A DNA stretch of 59,610 nucleotides from a virus. Below the pieces are notes generated by a model. It was not told the origin of the DNA and did not search any database. It was given only the letters and a program-made list of their open reading frames with translations. Shown here piece after piece: positions 1-7,538 of this stretch. The DNA lies in IMG/VR virus record IMGVR_UViG_3300029922_000075, positions 1-59,610 of that record. The stretch is one strand, 5' to 3'. A program made the translations under genes and the position numbers. Within the stretch, counting starts at the first letter, position 1; each line of letters starts with the position of its first letter.

Positions 1-63
1 GTAATCTTGCTTATTAGTATTATCCTTAAGATCTGGAGAATACCCTACTATGTAGGGTATCAT
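1..63 (-). CDS. Partial ORF at window edge
   Basis: An ATG at 63-61 opens a frame that runs out of the window after 21 codons, starting MIPYIVGYSP. It lies 7 bases after the stop of the next gene upstream on the same strand, as elsewhere in this packed block. The first codons also form a short hairpin (ATACCCTAC pairs with GTAGGGTAT). Too little is present to assign a function. Confidence 0.5.
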   Translation of the reverse strand, partial: MIPYIVGYSPDLKDNTNKQDY

Positions 64-70
64 ATCTCCA

Positions 71-271
71 TCAATCAGTGCTAGTAGTGCCATCTAAGTC
101 CTCCACTTCTATATCCCTATCTGCTACTGGAGTAAAATGGTGTTCTAAAGCTTCCTGATATCCTTCCCAACTGCTAACACCAGCACTCATTAGAGCATAT
201 AGTCTAGCTTCAGATATAAGTAACTGCTTCATTCTCTTCTTAGTAGTAACTAAAGTATTACTCTCCAGCAT
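71..271 (-). CDS. Small hypothetical protein (66 aa)
   Basis: An unrecognised protein with a basic, helical first half and an acidic C-terminus (DIEVEDLDG). Its start overlaps the end of the preceding nuclease-like gene by 14 bases, so translation is probably coupled. No membrane segment or metal-binding motif is visible. Confidence 0.6.
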   Translation of the reverse strand: MLESNTLVTTKKRMKQLLISEARLYALMSAGVSSWEGYQEALEHHFTPVADRDIEVEDLDGTTSTD

Positions 272-671
272 ATCTTTCTTTTAGTACTCTAGACAATTGA
301 TTCTCTAAATCCTTTATCCTCTTCACCATAGAAAAGAATAAATCAGCCTTACTAATTGCGTATTCTCCAGTCTTAATAAAGTTCTTCTTAGACTTTCTTG
401 TTTGCCTATGAAGAATAACATCAGCTTTATTAACTGGATCTGCAAAGAAAGTTTGATAGTTAAAAGTACTTGCTGTAGTCTTGCACTGAATGTCAAACGG
501 TAATCTTCCATTCTCCCTCTCATTTGAGTTCATAATATCAACCTTAGCAGCATCCAGGTTTCTGTTCTCTGCTCTTGTGCTAACCACATGTGGAAAGCCT
601 ATCTCCTTCAACCTCTTTATTACCTCAAGTTCCCAATTACTTCCAGCAGTTTTATTCCTAGTCCCTGCCAT
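258..671 (-). CDS. PD-(D/E)XK nuclease / resolvase-like protein
   Basis: The 137-residue protein opens with a KTAGSNWELEVIKRL segment, which fits the first helix and glutamate of Holliday-junction-resolvase-type nucleases. An acidic residue follows near residue 45 (KVDIM) and then FDIQCKTTA near residue 60-66, matching the D...(E/Q)xK core. This suggests a DNA nuclease acting in recombination, replication clean-up or DNA maturation. The C-terminal 40 residues form a charged coiled coil. It overlaps the coiled-coil gene upstream by 14 bases and sits in the replication block. The fold call is from motif reading only; the exact activity is inferred. Confidence 0.55.
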   Translation of the reverse strand: MAGTRNKTAGSNWELEVIKRLKEIGFPHVVSTRAENRNLDAAKVDIMNSNERENGRLPFDIQCKTTASTFNYQTFFADPVNKADVILHRQTRKSKKNFIKTGEYAISKADLFFSMVKRIKDLENQLSRVLKERYAGE

Positions 672-1011
672 TGGCTATATCATTAAAACGTTCTTTAGTA
701 GTTCCTGGATTAACTAAACCAAGATCTTTCCTACAATCACACTTCTTCTTTTCTTTCTCCATAAAATACATCTGCTCATTATGCTGAGCCATTCTATCTA
801 ACTTTTCATTTTCTTTCCTGAGAGTCTCAATCTGAGCCTTCTGCATTTCTACTATATGATTAAGGTCATCCATCCTGTCACTATTAGACATCTTCCTTAA
901 AGAATTTAATTCCTCTAGGCATTCAGAAATAGTAGCTCTTTGATCATTAGGAATGCTTATAGTAGCACTCCTTCCATATCTATCAACGAAGGTAATTAAT
1001 GTGTTCTCCAT
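658..1011 (-). CDS. Coiled-coil protein with CDC motif (117 aa)
   Basis: A short beta-like N-terminus (TLITFVDRYGRSATISI) is followed by a long heptad-rich helix at about residues 30-85 and a KKKCDCRKD segment. It ends with TAG and overlaps both neighbours slightly. The coiled coil suggests a scaffold or multimeric partner protein, but I recognise no family. Confidence 0.6.
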   Translation of the reverse strand: MENTLITFVDRYGRSATISIPNDQRATISECLEELNSLRKMSNSDRMDDLNHIVEMQKAQIETLRKENEKLDRMAQHNEQMYFMEKEKKKCDCRKDLGLVNPGTTKERFNDIANGRD

Positions 1012-1205
1012 ACTAAACCATCAGTTTTTTCATCGAACTTTTTACCAAAGATACTTTCAAACACCTTTAGATTATACTTTTCATGTAACCTCCAAGGAAG
1101 TTTCATGTGTCTACGGAAGTTATCTTCCTTAGCGCTTAATCCAAGCTGTCCACTAACTCCACTATATCCAATATTGCTTGGTATACTACCTGTATATGTT
1201 TCCAT
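996..1205 (-). CDS. Small hypothetical protein (69 aa)
   Basis: An unrecognised protein with a Gly/Ser-rich start and a basic helical second half (RRHMKLPWRLHEKY). It overlaps the next gene by 16 bases and abuts the previous one by a single shared base (the ATG and TAA share a position), which supports it as a real gene. Confidence 0.55.
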   Translation of the reverse strand: METYTGSIPSNIGYSGVSGQLGLSAKEDNFRRHMKLPWRLHEKYNLKVFESIFGKKFDEKTDGLVWRTH

Positions 1206-1612
1206 TAGCTTTCTACTTTTGTTATTGAATGTACTCTATAATATATCCTATGGTATAATTCTGAAGCAGTACCATCTTTTTTTATCTTTAAAAAAGAGTA
1301 GTTAAAGTTATTATATGGACTATTACCTCTAGTAACATATAACTTAGGATCATTATAAGTAATCTTATGTATGATAACTTCTACAGGAGATACAAGATCT
1401 GGTTTACTATCATTATAAGATTTATTTTCTATAACACTAACCTTATCACCTACTTTAAAAGATGCATAATTAAGAACTATTTCTTTTTTTATATCCTCTT
1501 CTTCCTTCTGTAAAGTATAAATAGTTTCTTTAGCATAAGCAATAGCTTGCTGCTTCATAGATAATAAAGTAATTAACTGATCAAAAGTAGGTTTCTCTTT
1601 TATCTTATCCAT
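1205..1612 (-). CDS. Hypothetical protein with SH3-like segment (135 aa)
   Basis: An N-terminal coiled coil (about residues 10-48) is followed by FKVGDKVSVIENKSY, a beta-rich opening typical of small SH3/KOW-like barrels. Several genes in this phage (14431, 14732, 18987, 21462) begin or continue with the same KxGDKV-type strand, so it may belong to a family of small barrel proteins. Function unknown. It touches both neighbours by one-base overlaps. Confidence 0.55.
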   Translation of the reverse strand: MDKIKEKPTFDQLITLLSMKQQAIAYAKETIYTLQKEEEDIKKEIVLNYASFKVGDKVSVIENKSYNDSKPDLVSPVEVIIHKITYNDPKLYVTRGNSPYNNFNYSFLKIKKDGTASELYHRIYYRVHSITKVES

Positions 1613-2034
1613 TATTTTTCTCTTGTTAATAAAAAGTGAGTTGCATTATGTCTTTCAAGATAACTCTTAGCCTCTTCATAATCCCATAGTGTAGTTGTAT
1701 AAGGTTTCGGTCTTTTAAAGAAGTCATTAATGTCTTCCAGAGAATACTCTCCAGCATGGAAGTAATAACTATAGGCGTTAAAAAGTGTCTCTAGCCATTT
1801 AGGTGGAGCTACTACACAGTTAATACAGTTCTTTTCCTTAGAATTTTCTTTAAACCAATCTTTACTTACTCTTTCTTTTAGAGATTCAGGTGCTTTTACT
1901 TTAGCTTTTTCTAAATAAGGATAACTAAAACCTATTCCGCTATTCCTATCTATCTGTACCCTACCACTTTCAAAAGCAGTTATAGTATTACCAAATGCCT
2001 TTAGTACTATACTACTATCATCTTTCTGTTCCAT
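1612..2034 (-). CDS. Hypothetical protein (140 aa)
   Basis: A soluble protein of mixed composition with a CINC pair near residue 70 and an acidic middle. No family is recognised. It shares one base with each neighbour, consistent with coupled translation inside the early operon. Confidence 0.6.
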   Translation of the reverse strand: MEQKDDSSIVLKAFGNTITAFESGRVQIDRNSGIGFSYPYLEKAKVKAPESLKERVSKDWFKENSKEKNCINCVVAPPKWLETLFNAYSYYFHAGEYSLEDINDFFKRPKPYTTTLWDYEEAKSYLERHNATHFLLTREK

Positions 2035-2240
2035 TATACTTCTGTATTTGTTTCTGGTTCTACTTCACCCTCTTGATGAAAAAGCATTAGCATTTCATCC
2101 CAATCTCCAGGTCCTAGTTTATTAGGATATAATTTAGGAAAGACTTTATGACTTTTTATCCAAAAATCATGAAAGGCAGCTAACCTTAAATTTTCACTTT
2201 TTATAAATTCTCCTAAAGTTAATTCTTCTCCTATTATCAT
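2034..2240 (-). CDS. Small hypothetical protein (68 aa)
   Basis: A compact Trp-rich protein (FHDFWIKSHK, GPGDWDEML) with an acidic tail. It overlaps the nucleotide-metabolism gene upstream by 4 bases (ATGA). No family is recognised. The context suggests an accessory role in nucleotide metabolism, but that is only positional. Confidence 0.55.
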   Translation of the reverse strand: MIIGEELTLGEFIKSENLRLAAFHDFWIKSHKVFPKLYPNKLGPGDWDEMLMLFHQEGEVEPETNTEV

Positions 2241-3082
2241 ATTACTGGTAGATCTTTTAAACTGTTAATTTTCTTATATCCAACGTTGAATCTTTCATTA
2301 TATGGCTGACTTTGTAAAAATGTACATATACCAGCATTATTGCACTCAACAAAGTTAGACATATTATCATCAACATAAATGTCTATATTAGCATCTTTTA
2401 GTACTTGTACTTTACTTCCTTCTAATGGGACTGTATAAACAGGAGCAGCAGGAAAGCCATAATTATGTAGCCACTGCTCAGTAACTTCTGTAGATACAGG
2501 CCTACTAGTAAAATAACCACTTATCTCAAATGGTATTTCTTTAGGATCTATTAGAGGCTTTAACCCTAAATAGAAGTTATCTAAGGTACCAGCTTCTTTC
2601 ATCTGCTTAAACCTATCACCTATAAACCTATCAAAAGTCCAAGCTGTAGGATATTCAGGCAAGTTCCACTCCTTAACCCAGGCAGTAGCAAAATCAGCAA
2701 GAACACCATCAATATCTACTCCTACTTTAGGAAGGTTAAGATATGTATGTCTTCTATCATCAAATTCTGGAGCTATTTTATAGTAGGATACTAAAGCCAT
2801 AGCATTCCATGCCATATGGCTAGCATGAAGTAATAAGGTCTCAGGATCAAAGTCTACACCTTTCTCAAACTCAGCTATATGTCTTTTCAATGAAGCTAGA
2901 ACACTACTCCAGGACATACCTTTCTCCCAATTTCTGGGAGCATATTTCTCAGCACCTTTAGTAAAAACTTTAGCTAATTGTTCAATGGCATAAGGCTCAA
3001 GTAAATCATAGCGCAATTTACCTTGATTATATCTTAAACCTTCTTTTGCGTTTACTGCTTCTTTATTAACTTGATCAGACAT
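2237..3082 (-). CDS. Fused dATP/dGTP diphosphohydrolase-like and 5'-deoxynucleotidase-like protein
   Basis: Residues about 12-110 (LRYNQGKLRYDLLEP, KGAEKYAPRNWEKG, HASHMAWNAMAL) match the phage DUF5664 / dATP-dGTP diphosphohydrolase N-terminal family, all-alpha enzymes that convert dNTP to dNMP. Residues about 118-281 form a HAD phosphatase: VGVDIDGVLADF is motif I, YFTSRP motif II, and DIYVDDNMSNF the acidic motif IV, as in 5'(3')-deoxyribonucleotidases. One chain could therefore take dNTP to dNMP to deoxynucleoside. It overlaps the MazG-like gene by 8 bases, so the two pool-cleaning enzymes are co-expressed. Family assignments are by motif; substrate specificity is inferred. Confidence 0.75.
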   Translation of the reverse strand: MSDQVNKEAVNAKEGLRYNQGKLRYDLLEPYAIEQLAKVFTKGAEKYAPRNWEKGMSWSSVLASLKRHIAEFEKGVDFDPETLLLHASHMAWNAMALVSYYKIAPEFDDRRHTYLNLPKVGVDIDGVLADFATAWVKEWNLPEYPTAWTFDRFIGDRFKQMKEAGTLDNFYLGLKPLIDPKEIPFEISGYFTSRPVSTEVTEQWLHNYGFPAAPVYTVPLEGSKVQVLKDANIDIYVDDNMSNFVECNNAGICTFLQSQPYNERFNVGYKKINSLKDLPVI

Positions 3083-3671
3083 TCTTCATAGCTTTTTGTT
3101 CACCTTCTAAATCCCTTTCAGCCCTTAATTGGTAATTAATGGCAGTAGTTAACTCATCGTTAGTATATCTATCTGGATACCTAATCTTAAGCTTAGCTAT
3201 ATTCATATCAAGTATTTTAGATAAATCATAGTTATACCTACCTAAGTAAAATACCATACCTTCTACCGCTCCTCTTATAGAGGTAGAAAGCATAAGTGTA
3301 TCTTCACTAAGCATATCTGATATATGGACAAACATTAACCGGCTTAAGTGTTTAATAGATTCATTAGTATTGAACTTAAGATTTACTACTTGAGAAAACC
3401 TTATATACCTCTCTATATCTACAGATGCCTTCTCTAGCCTCATAAGATTAACCAAGTACCAAAAGAAGTCTCCAATCTCTTCCATATGATGCAAAGGATC
3501 TACTTGGTGTCCAAATAACTCCTTCTTATGTATATCTACTAACTCACCTAGTTCTGTAATTAAACCAGATACTAAATGTACTGTATTTCTTCTTTGCTTA
3601 ATTGATAGTTCATCTATCTCCAAATCTGGAAATGATCTACTAGCTTCCACTTTATACTCTTCCCAAGTCAT
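3075..3671 (-). CDS. MazG-like nucleoside triphosphate pyrophosphohydrolase
   Basis: The segment GLITELGELVDIHKKELFG...HHMEEIGDFFWYLVNL carries the ExxE...ExxD metal-binding signature of all-alpha NTP pyrophosphohydrolases at about residues 36-75. Such enzymes hydrolyse (d)NTPs to monophosphate and pyrophosphate. The rest (to residue 198) is a helical extension, longer than minimal MazG domains. It overlaps the fused dNTP hydrolase downstream and the membrane protein upstream, so it is probably part of a nucleotide-pool module. Confidence 0.75.
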   Translation of the reverse strand: MTWEEYKVEASRSFPDLEIDELSIKQRRNTVHLVSGLITELGELVDIHKKELFGHQVDPLHHMEEIGDFFWYLVNLMRLEKASVDIERYIRFSQVVNLKFNTNESIKHLSRLMFVHISDMLSEDTLMLSTSIRGAVEGMVFYLGRYNYDLSKILDMNIAKLKIRYPDRYTNDELTTAINYQLRAERDLEGEQKAMKNV

Positions 3672-3939
3672 TCTTAGCTTTGTAAAATTTAGTGTAATAA
3701 ATTAGCTGTCCTAGCCAAATAGAGTTTAGTAAACACATTACTATTCCTCCAGTGAAGCTAAGCCATAATAGTAAGTTAGAGTAGAAAAATATATTCCAAA
3801 AACCCCAAGAAGTGAATAATACTATAGGAAATATACTTACTCCAGCTACCTTCTTTTGCTTATAAAGATCCCTTATATGTAAGCCTATAGATAGTCCACC
3901 TATAAACTCAAATAATCCATTTATTATATCTGGTGTCAT
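3652..3939 (-). CDS. Small three-helix membrane protein, SemiSWEET-like
   Basis: Three hydrophobic helices are visible at about residues 8-22, 35-55 and 58-80, joined by a basic loop (RDLYKQKKVAGVSIFPI). Size and topology fit the half-transporters of the SemiSWEET/PQ-loop group, and similar proteins are often annotated in phages. The diagnostic PQ pair is not clear, so transport of a sugar is not supported. Its start overlaps the ligase-like gene by 4 bases (ATGA). Confidence 0.45.
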   Translation of the reverse strand: MTPDIINGLFEFIGGLSIGLHIRDLYKQKKVAGVSIFPIVLFTSWGFWNIFFYSNLLLWLSFTGGIVMCLLNSIWLGQLIYYTKFYKAKNDLGRV

Positions 3940-4130
3940 TTAACTAGAGACTTAGGCATTTCATCACCAGGTTTAATCCAACGAGTTCTAGAACCAACAG
4001 TCATAATAGTGCCTGTTTTATCAATATCTATACACCCATTAGTTTCATCAATTTTTTCAGTGATTATCATCTCCCTGGATAATCTTCCCATCTTTGGGAA
4101 CTCAACAAACTTCTTTATTTCCTCATCCAT
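3936..4130 (-). CDS. Truncated RNA-ligase-like nucleotidyltransferase fragment (64 aa)
   Basis: The middle, SREMIITEKIDETNGCIDI followed by VGSRTRWIKPGDE, matches the N-terminal core of phage RNA ligases, in which the lysine of the ITEK(I/L)DGTN motif becomes adenylated and SRxRWI follows. Family members are usually above 200 residues; this one stops soon after the second motif, and the conserved glycine of KxDG is replaced by Glu. It is preceded by the ung terminator and overlaps the membrane gene downstream. It may be a remnant or a mini-domain with another role. Confidence 0.5.
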   Translation of the reverse strand: MDEEIKKFVEFPKMGRLSREMIITEKIDETNGCIDIDKTGTIMTVGSRTRWIKPGDEMPKSLVK

Positions 4131-4145
4131 TATTTTAGATAAAAT

Positions 4146-4178
4146 AAAAAGCAGGTAGGGCCTTTAACACCTACCTGC
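4146..4178 (-). terminator. Rho-independent terminator after ung
   Basis: On the minus strand GCAGGTAG (4178-4171) pairs with CTACCTGC (4158-4151) across a 12-base loop, and is followed directly by TTTTT. It lies 10 bases after the ung stop codon and before the ligase-like gene, so it should end the ung transcript. Confidence 0.8.
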
Positions 4179-4188
4179 TAGCTAAAAA

Positions 4189-4914
4189 CTATTCTTCCCA
4201 ATTTATTTTTGAACCTAACTCATTTTTGAGTATAGATTGATTTATCAAATTAAAAACTCCACTTCCACGAAATAATCTTTGTCCACCATAAGTATCAGCA
4301 GCAGGATGAAGTCCTGTTATAATATCATTACCAGGTTCTACAAATTTTATGAAAGCTTTTGCAACTGCCCCAAGAAATACATATATCATTGGCTTCTTTA
4401 CTGAGGAAATTGTCTTTATCAATTCCTGCATAAAAAGAGTCCATAATGTTCTATGACTTCCAGGCCTATTTAGCTCAACAGTTAAAGCGCTATTTAATAA
4501 TAACACTCCTTGCTTCTCCAAGTGAAGAAGATCGCTATTAGCTATAAAATTATACTCATTAAAGTTAGGTACACTTTCCTGAAGTTCTTCCATTATTATC
4601 ATTAGTGATGGAGACATAGGATAGTTACCTTTGATTTTATTAGCAAATGCTACACCGGTAGCCACTCCTTTTTGATGATAAGGATCCTGCCCAAGGATTA
4701 CCACTCTACAATCATCAAAAGTACAATACTTAAATGCATTAAAAGCCTGACCTAAATCAGGTGTAAACTCATCTCCAGCATCTTTAGCATTAGCTAACTT
4801 AACTAATACTTCATCTAATATCGGAGACTTAAACAATGGGGTCAAAACTGGTACCCAAGACTCATGAACTACCTTCTTTAAAAACTCTACTTTTTGATCA
4901 GTTTCTATCACCAT
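4189..4914 (-). CDS. ung: Uracil-DNA glycosylase, family 1
   Basis: This 241-residue enzyme removes uracil from DNA. Residues 75-80 are GQDPYH, the family-1 water-activating loop, followed by GVATGVAFAN. LLLNSALTVE is the Asn-containing uracil pocket. The usual C-terminal HPSPLSA loop is replaced by GLHPAADTYGGQRLF, keeping the catalytic His-Pro but losing the Ser-Pro, which is unusual. The gene ends in TAG and is followed by a strong hairpin terminator. It lies beside nucleotide-pool enzymes, as expected if the phage keeps uracil out of its DNA. Confidence 0.85.
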   Translation of the reverse strand: MVIETDQKVEFLKKVVHESWVPVLTPLFKSPILDEVLVKLANAKDAGDEFTPDLGQAFNAFKYCTFDDCRVVILGQDPYHQKGVATGVAFANKIKGNYPMSPSLMIIMEELQESVPNFNEYNFIANSDLLHLEKQGVLLLNSALTVELNRPGSHRTLWTLFMQELIKTISSVKKPMIYVFLGAVAKAFIKFVEPGNDIITGLHPAADTYGGQRLFRGSGVFNLINQSILKNELGSKINWEE

Positions 4915-4920
4915 CTTTAC

Positions 4921-5184
4921 TTACCACTTACCTAACCTTTTCTGCTCCCTATAGAAAGCTGCTGCTTGTATAGGATTATCCCTAGTAACTGCATGATAAT
5001 ACTTAAAGAAGTAGAATAAATTGGAATACATTCTTCCTCCTTCAGTATTATAATCTATAGTAGGCTTCATAGATCTAGCTTCCTCTTTTAGAAAGTCTAC
5101 ATCTCTTATGAACTCCATTACCTGCCTCTGGAATCTAGAGAGTCTATTTCTCCTCTGATAACTAATTACTAAAGCTGTCGTCAT
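4921..5184 (-). CDS. Small basic hypothetical protein (87 aa)
   Basis: An Arg/Lys- and aromatic-rich helical protein (RRNRLSRFQRQVMEFIRDV, FYFFKYYHAV) lying 6 bases upstream of ung. Its start lies inside the end of a 48-residue gene. No family is recognised; nucleic-acid binding is possible from charge alone. Confidence 0.55.
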   Translation of the reverse strand: MTTALVISYQRRNRLSRFQRQVMEFIRDVDFLKEEARSMKPTIDYNTEGGRMYSNLFYFFKYYHAVTRDNPIQAAAFYREQKRLGKW

Positions 5185-5308
5185 CTATATTTATAGTGTC
5201 TAATTTCTTTTCACAAAGATCAATAATATCATACAAAGCTAGCTCATACTCGTCATTATCTAATCCTGCTAAAAGTACTCTAAGTTTTTGTATTACCTCT
5301 TCTCTCAT
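5162..5308 (-). CDS. Small acidic protein (48 aa)
   Basis: An ATG at 5308-5306 opens 48 codons (MREEVIQKLRVLLAGLDNDE...) ending in TAG at 5164-5162. Its start overlaps the phosphoesterase stop as ATGA, and its end overlaps the start of the next gene, the pattern of coupled genes in this operon. Function unknown. Confidence 0.6.
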   Translation of the reverse strand: MREEVIQKLRVLLAGLDNDEYELALYDIIDLCEKKLDTINIDDDSFSN

Positions 5309-5997
5309 AAAGGCATTGGTACTACTATTGGAAGCTGTCCACTATTAAGAACTACTCCACATGAAAGAATAAACTTCTTAGCAAAATTCCTTGCATATGC
5401 AAGTGCATAGGCTTTTTCATCAATACCACAACCTACTTGCATACCAAAGATTCTATCTATATTAGACACATTCCACATAATAGAGCTAGCAGTATGTAAA
5501 TGGCCTTGAACAGTGCTTATACGCCTATTTAAAGCCTTATTAAAGGCTGCTTTCTCTCCACTACTTCCTGTACCATGCAAATATAGAACATGATCTTTAA
5601 CATGCTCCATTTGAAAATTCCAACCTGGAGTTTCAAATACATCACTATAATTCCTCATCCAGATCTTAGAAATGCCACCAGTAAACATCTTACGGGTTAC
5701 TATCTCATCATGATTACCTATGCAAACATTAGCTATTGGAAAGGCCTTATACCACTTCTTTAGTCTCCTAATTGCATTCTCTAACTCTTGTCCAGCACCT
5801 AATCCATCAGGATCAGTTTCATGATAACTACTATAGTGATTATCAACAACATCACCTATTAGGATTACATTACCACACCGGTATTCTCTTTGCTGCTCTA
5901 TGCAAAATTCAAGATAACCTTCCCTAGAGAATGGCTCATGAATATCACCAACTATCAATGTATTACTTGGATCAAACTTCACTGTCTTTTGACTCAT
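5305..5997 (-). CDS. Calcineurin-like metallophosphoesterase
   Basis: The order of metal-binding motifs is complete: VGDIHEPF (about residue 17), LIGDVVDNH (about 46), CIGNHDE (about 92), LHGTG (about 138) and QGHLHT (about 158). Such enzymes hydrolyse phosphomonoesters or phosphodiesters of nucleotides or nucleic acids using two metal ions. At 230 residues it is of usual length. It overlaps the primase gene by 26 bases, so a role in replication or end processing is plausible but inferred. Confidence 0.8.
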   Translation of the reverse strand: MSQKTVKFDPSNTLIVGDIHEPFSREGYLEFCIEQQREYRCGNVILIGDVVDNHYSSYHETDPDGLGAGQELENAIRRLKKWYKAFPIANVCIGNHDEIVTRKMFTGGISKIWMRNYSDVFETPGWNFQMEHVKDHVLYLHGTGSSGEKAAFNKALNRRISTVQGHLHTASSIMWNVSNIDRIFGMQVGCGIDEKAYALAYARNFAKKFILSCGVVLNSGQLPIVVPMPL

Positions 5998-6985
5998 CTT
6001 TTATTTTTAGTCCCCAGTCATTCATTATATCTACTAAGGCCTGTCTTCCATTTAATTTATAAAAATCACTAGGATCCTTTGGTCCTCCTTCTGGAAGCCA
6101 GATAGAAGATAAATTATGCTGTTCAACTAATTTCTTAGCTGCCTTTATTCCTGGTACATCATTGTTATAGAAAACAAGAATGTTATCATATCTTTGTTCA
6201 AGCTTATTAATTTCCTCAGTAGAGATATTAGCCCCCTCACCGTTTAAAGCAATAGCATTATAACCAAGCGCTTCTAAAGTCATTACATCTTTCATAGAGG
6301 ATGTAATTATAAGTAGAGTACCTTTATAATTAAGTTGGTCAAATCCTTGGATCTGTCCACTTAGCATATTAGTTCTAAACTTATCAGGCTTATTAGCAAA
6401 AGGCCTATAGATCTTATATACACCTTTCCCAAAGGAATAGGCATACATAGGATCACTAAGTGAATATCTATGTACAAAGCCATCACCTATCCATAGAGAT
6501 GTAGCATGAGATACCTCATACCTCTTAAGTATCTTATCAGTAATTCCAAACTGGTTCCAGTAGTCTAGATCAAACTGAGTAAAATCTTCATGCATAACAT
6601 CAAAGTGAGTAACTATCTTTTTCTCTTTTTCCATTCTATTTATTTTTGGCCTTTCTATTCTAGGAATTGGTTGGTAATCTAATATATATCCATCATCTAA
6701 ACCTACTCTAAAGTCACTATTAACCACTCTAAGAGTGTCATAGAAATCTTTAGTTCCTAATCTCAACTGAGCTATATTAAAACAATCACCACCAAAATCT
6801 CTATGTGCTTTATCAGAAAAGTATAGTTTCCCATTCTTTTCATAATAGAATACACACCCAGGAGTCTTATCTTGTCTAAGAGGATTTCTATATTTTTCCT
6901 TGACATTAACCGGAAAACCTAAGTACCTTTCAAAGATCTCTTCCTGAGATATAAAGTTTAATAGGTTTTCTTTGGTTAATCTCAT
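5972..6985 (-). CDS. DnaG-type primase with TOPRIM domain
   Basis: The N-terminal half resembles primase leaders (NFISQEEIFERYLGFP, NPLRQDKTPGCVFYY, FGGDCFNIAQ) but lacks the usual zinc-binding cysteines, except one in the ...FGGDCF segment. The TOPRIM core follows: LLIITSSMKDVMTLEALGYNAIAL, then ILVFYNNDVPGIKAAK (the usual DxD appears as NNDVPG) and KDPSDFY. It should make RNA primers for the replication fork together with the DnaB-like helicase at 10957. Length 337, close to other single-domain phage primases. Confidence 0.75.
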   Translation of the reverse strand: MRLTKENLLNFISQEEIFERYLGFPVNVKEKYRNPLRQDKTPGCVFYYEKNGKLYFSDKAHRDFGGDCFNIAQLRLGTKDFYDTLRVVNSDFRVGLDDGYILDYQPIPRIERPKINRMEKEKKIVTHFDVMHEDFTQFDLDYWNQFGITDKILKRYEVSHATSLWIGDGFVHRYSLSDPMYAYSFGKGVYKIYRPFANKPDKFRTNMLSGQIQGFDQLNYKGTLLIITSSMKDVMTLEALGYNAIALNGEGANISTEEINKLEQRYDNILVFYNNDVPGIKAAKKLVEQHNLSSIWLPEGGPKDPSDFYKLNGRQALVDIMNDWGLKIKDESKDSEV

Positions 6986-7006
6986 GTAAAGAAAGTTATA
7001 GTTATC

Positions 7007-7207
7007 TTAACTAAATAGTAAGTGTGATATTGCAACCATAATAGCTAAAAATGCTATAATAGTAATTGGACCCCATATAGGTATAAATACTATCAACCAA
7101 CTCCAGGCTATAACATTAAATACTTTTAATAATATAAACAATATTGTAAGCAATAACGTCCAAGGAGCACTAAACTCTACTACAACTGTATTTTTATCTT
7201 TACTCAG
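7007..7207 (-). CDS. Small membrane protein with probable CTG start (about 66 aa)
   Basis: A frame between a TAA and the TAA at 7009-7007 encodes SKDKNTVVVEFSAPW followed by two strong hydrophobic segments rich in Leu, Ile, Val and Trp. No ATG, GTG or TTG is available; the CTG at 7207-7205, overlapping the lipoprotein stop, is the likely start. The clean two-helix pattern argues for a real gene. Function unknown. Confidence 0.5.
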   Translation of the reverse strand: MSKDKNTVVVEFSAPWTLLLTILFILLKVFNVIAWSWLIVFIPIWGPITIIAFLAIMVAISHLLFS

Positions 7208-7464
7208 TACTTCTTAAATTTAACTGTATCACCAACATGAAACTTATTCACGGTATCTCTAAAATAAAATGTATTACCACTAGATATGTTCTGATAATCA
7301 TATGATACTATACTATCCTGTGGATAAGGATCTGCAATATCAGTGATTATAAAAGTATTATCTAATCCTAGTAACTCATTTTTAGATGAACAAGCTCCAA
7401 TAATTAGTGATACTCCTGCTGCAAAGGTTAATGCTAATACCAGGGCAAGAAATTTGTTATTCAT
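7204..7464 (-). CDS. Putative lipoprotein (86 aa)
   Basis: The N-terminus MNNKFLALVLALTFAAGVSLIIGACSS is a lipoprotein signal peptide with an IGAC lipobox, so Cys25 would be lipidated after cleavage. The mature part has beta-like repeats (TFIITDIADPYPQDSIV, TFYFRDTVNKFHVGDTVKF). It would sit in an envelope membrane of the infected cell, possibly for superinfection exclusion, which is inference. It follows a terminator and so probably has its own promoter. Confidence 0.6.
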   Translation of the reverse strand: MNNKFLALVLALTFAAGVSLIIGACSSKNELLGLDNTFIITDIADPYPQDSIVSYDYQNISSGNTFYFRDTVNKFHVGDTVKFKKY

Positions 7465-7484
7465 AATACTAATTTTAAGATGAA

Positions 7485-7520
7485 ATAAAAAATACTAGAA
7501 GGGCTATTAACCCCTCTAGT
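7485..7520 (-). terminator. Rho-independent terminator
   Basis: ACTAGAGGGG (7520-7511) pairs with CCCTTCTAGT (7503-7494) on the minus strand, followed by ATTTTTTATTT. It lies just after the 271-residue gene that ends at 7539 and before the lipoprotein gene. Confidence 0.8.
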
Positions 7521-7538
7521 ACCATGAAAAACCAATTA

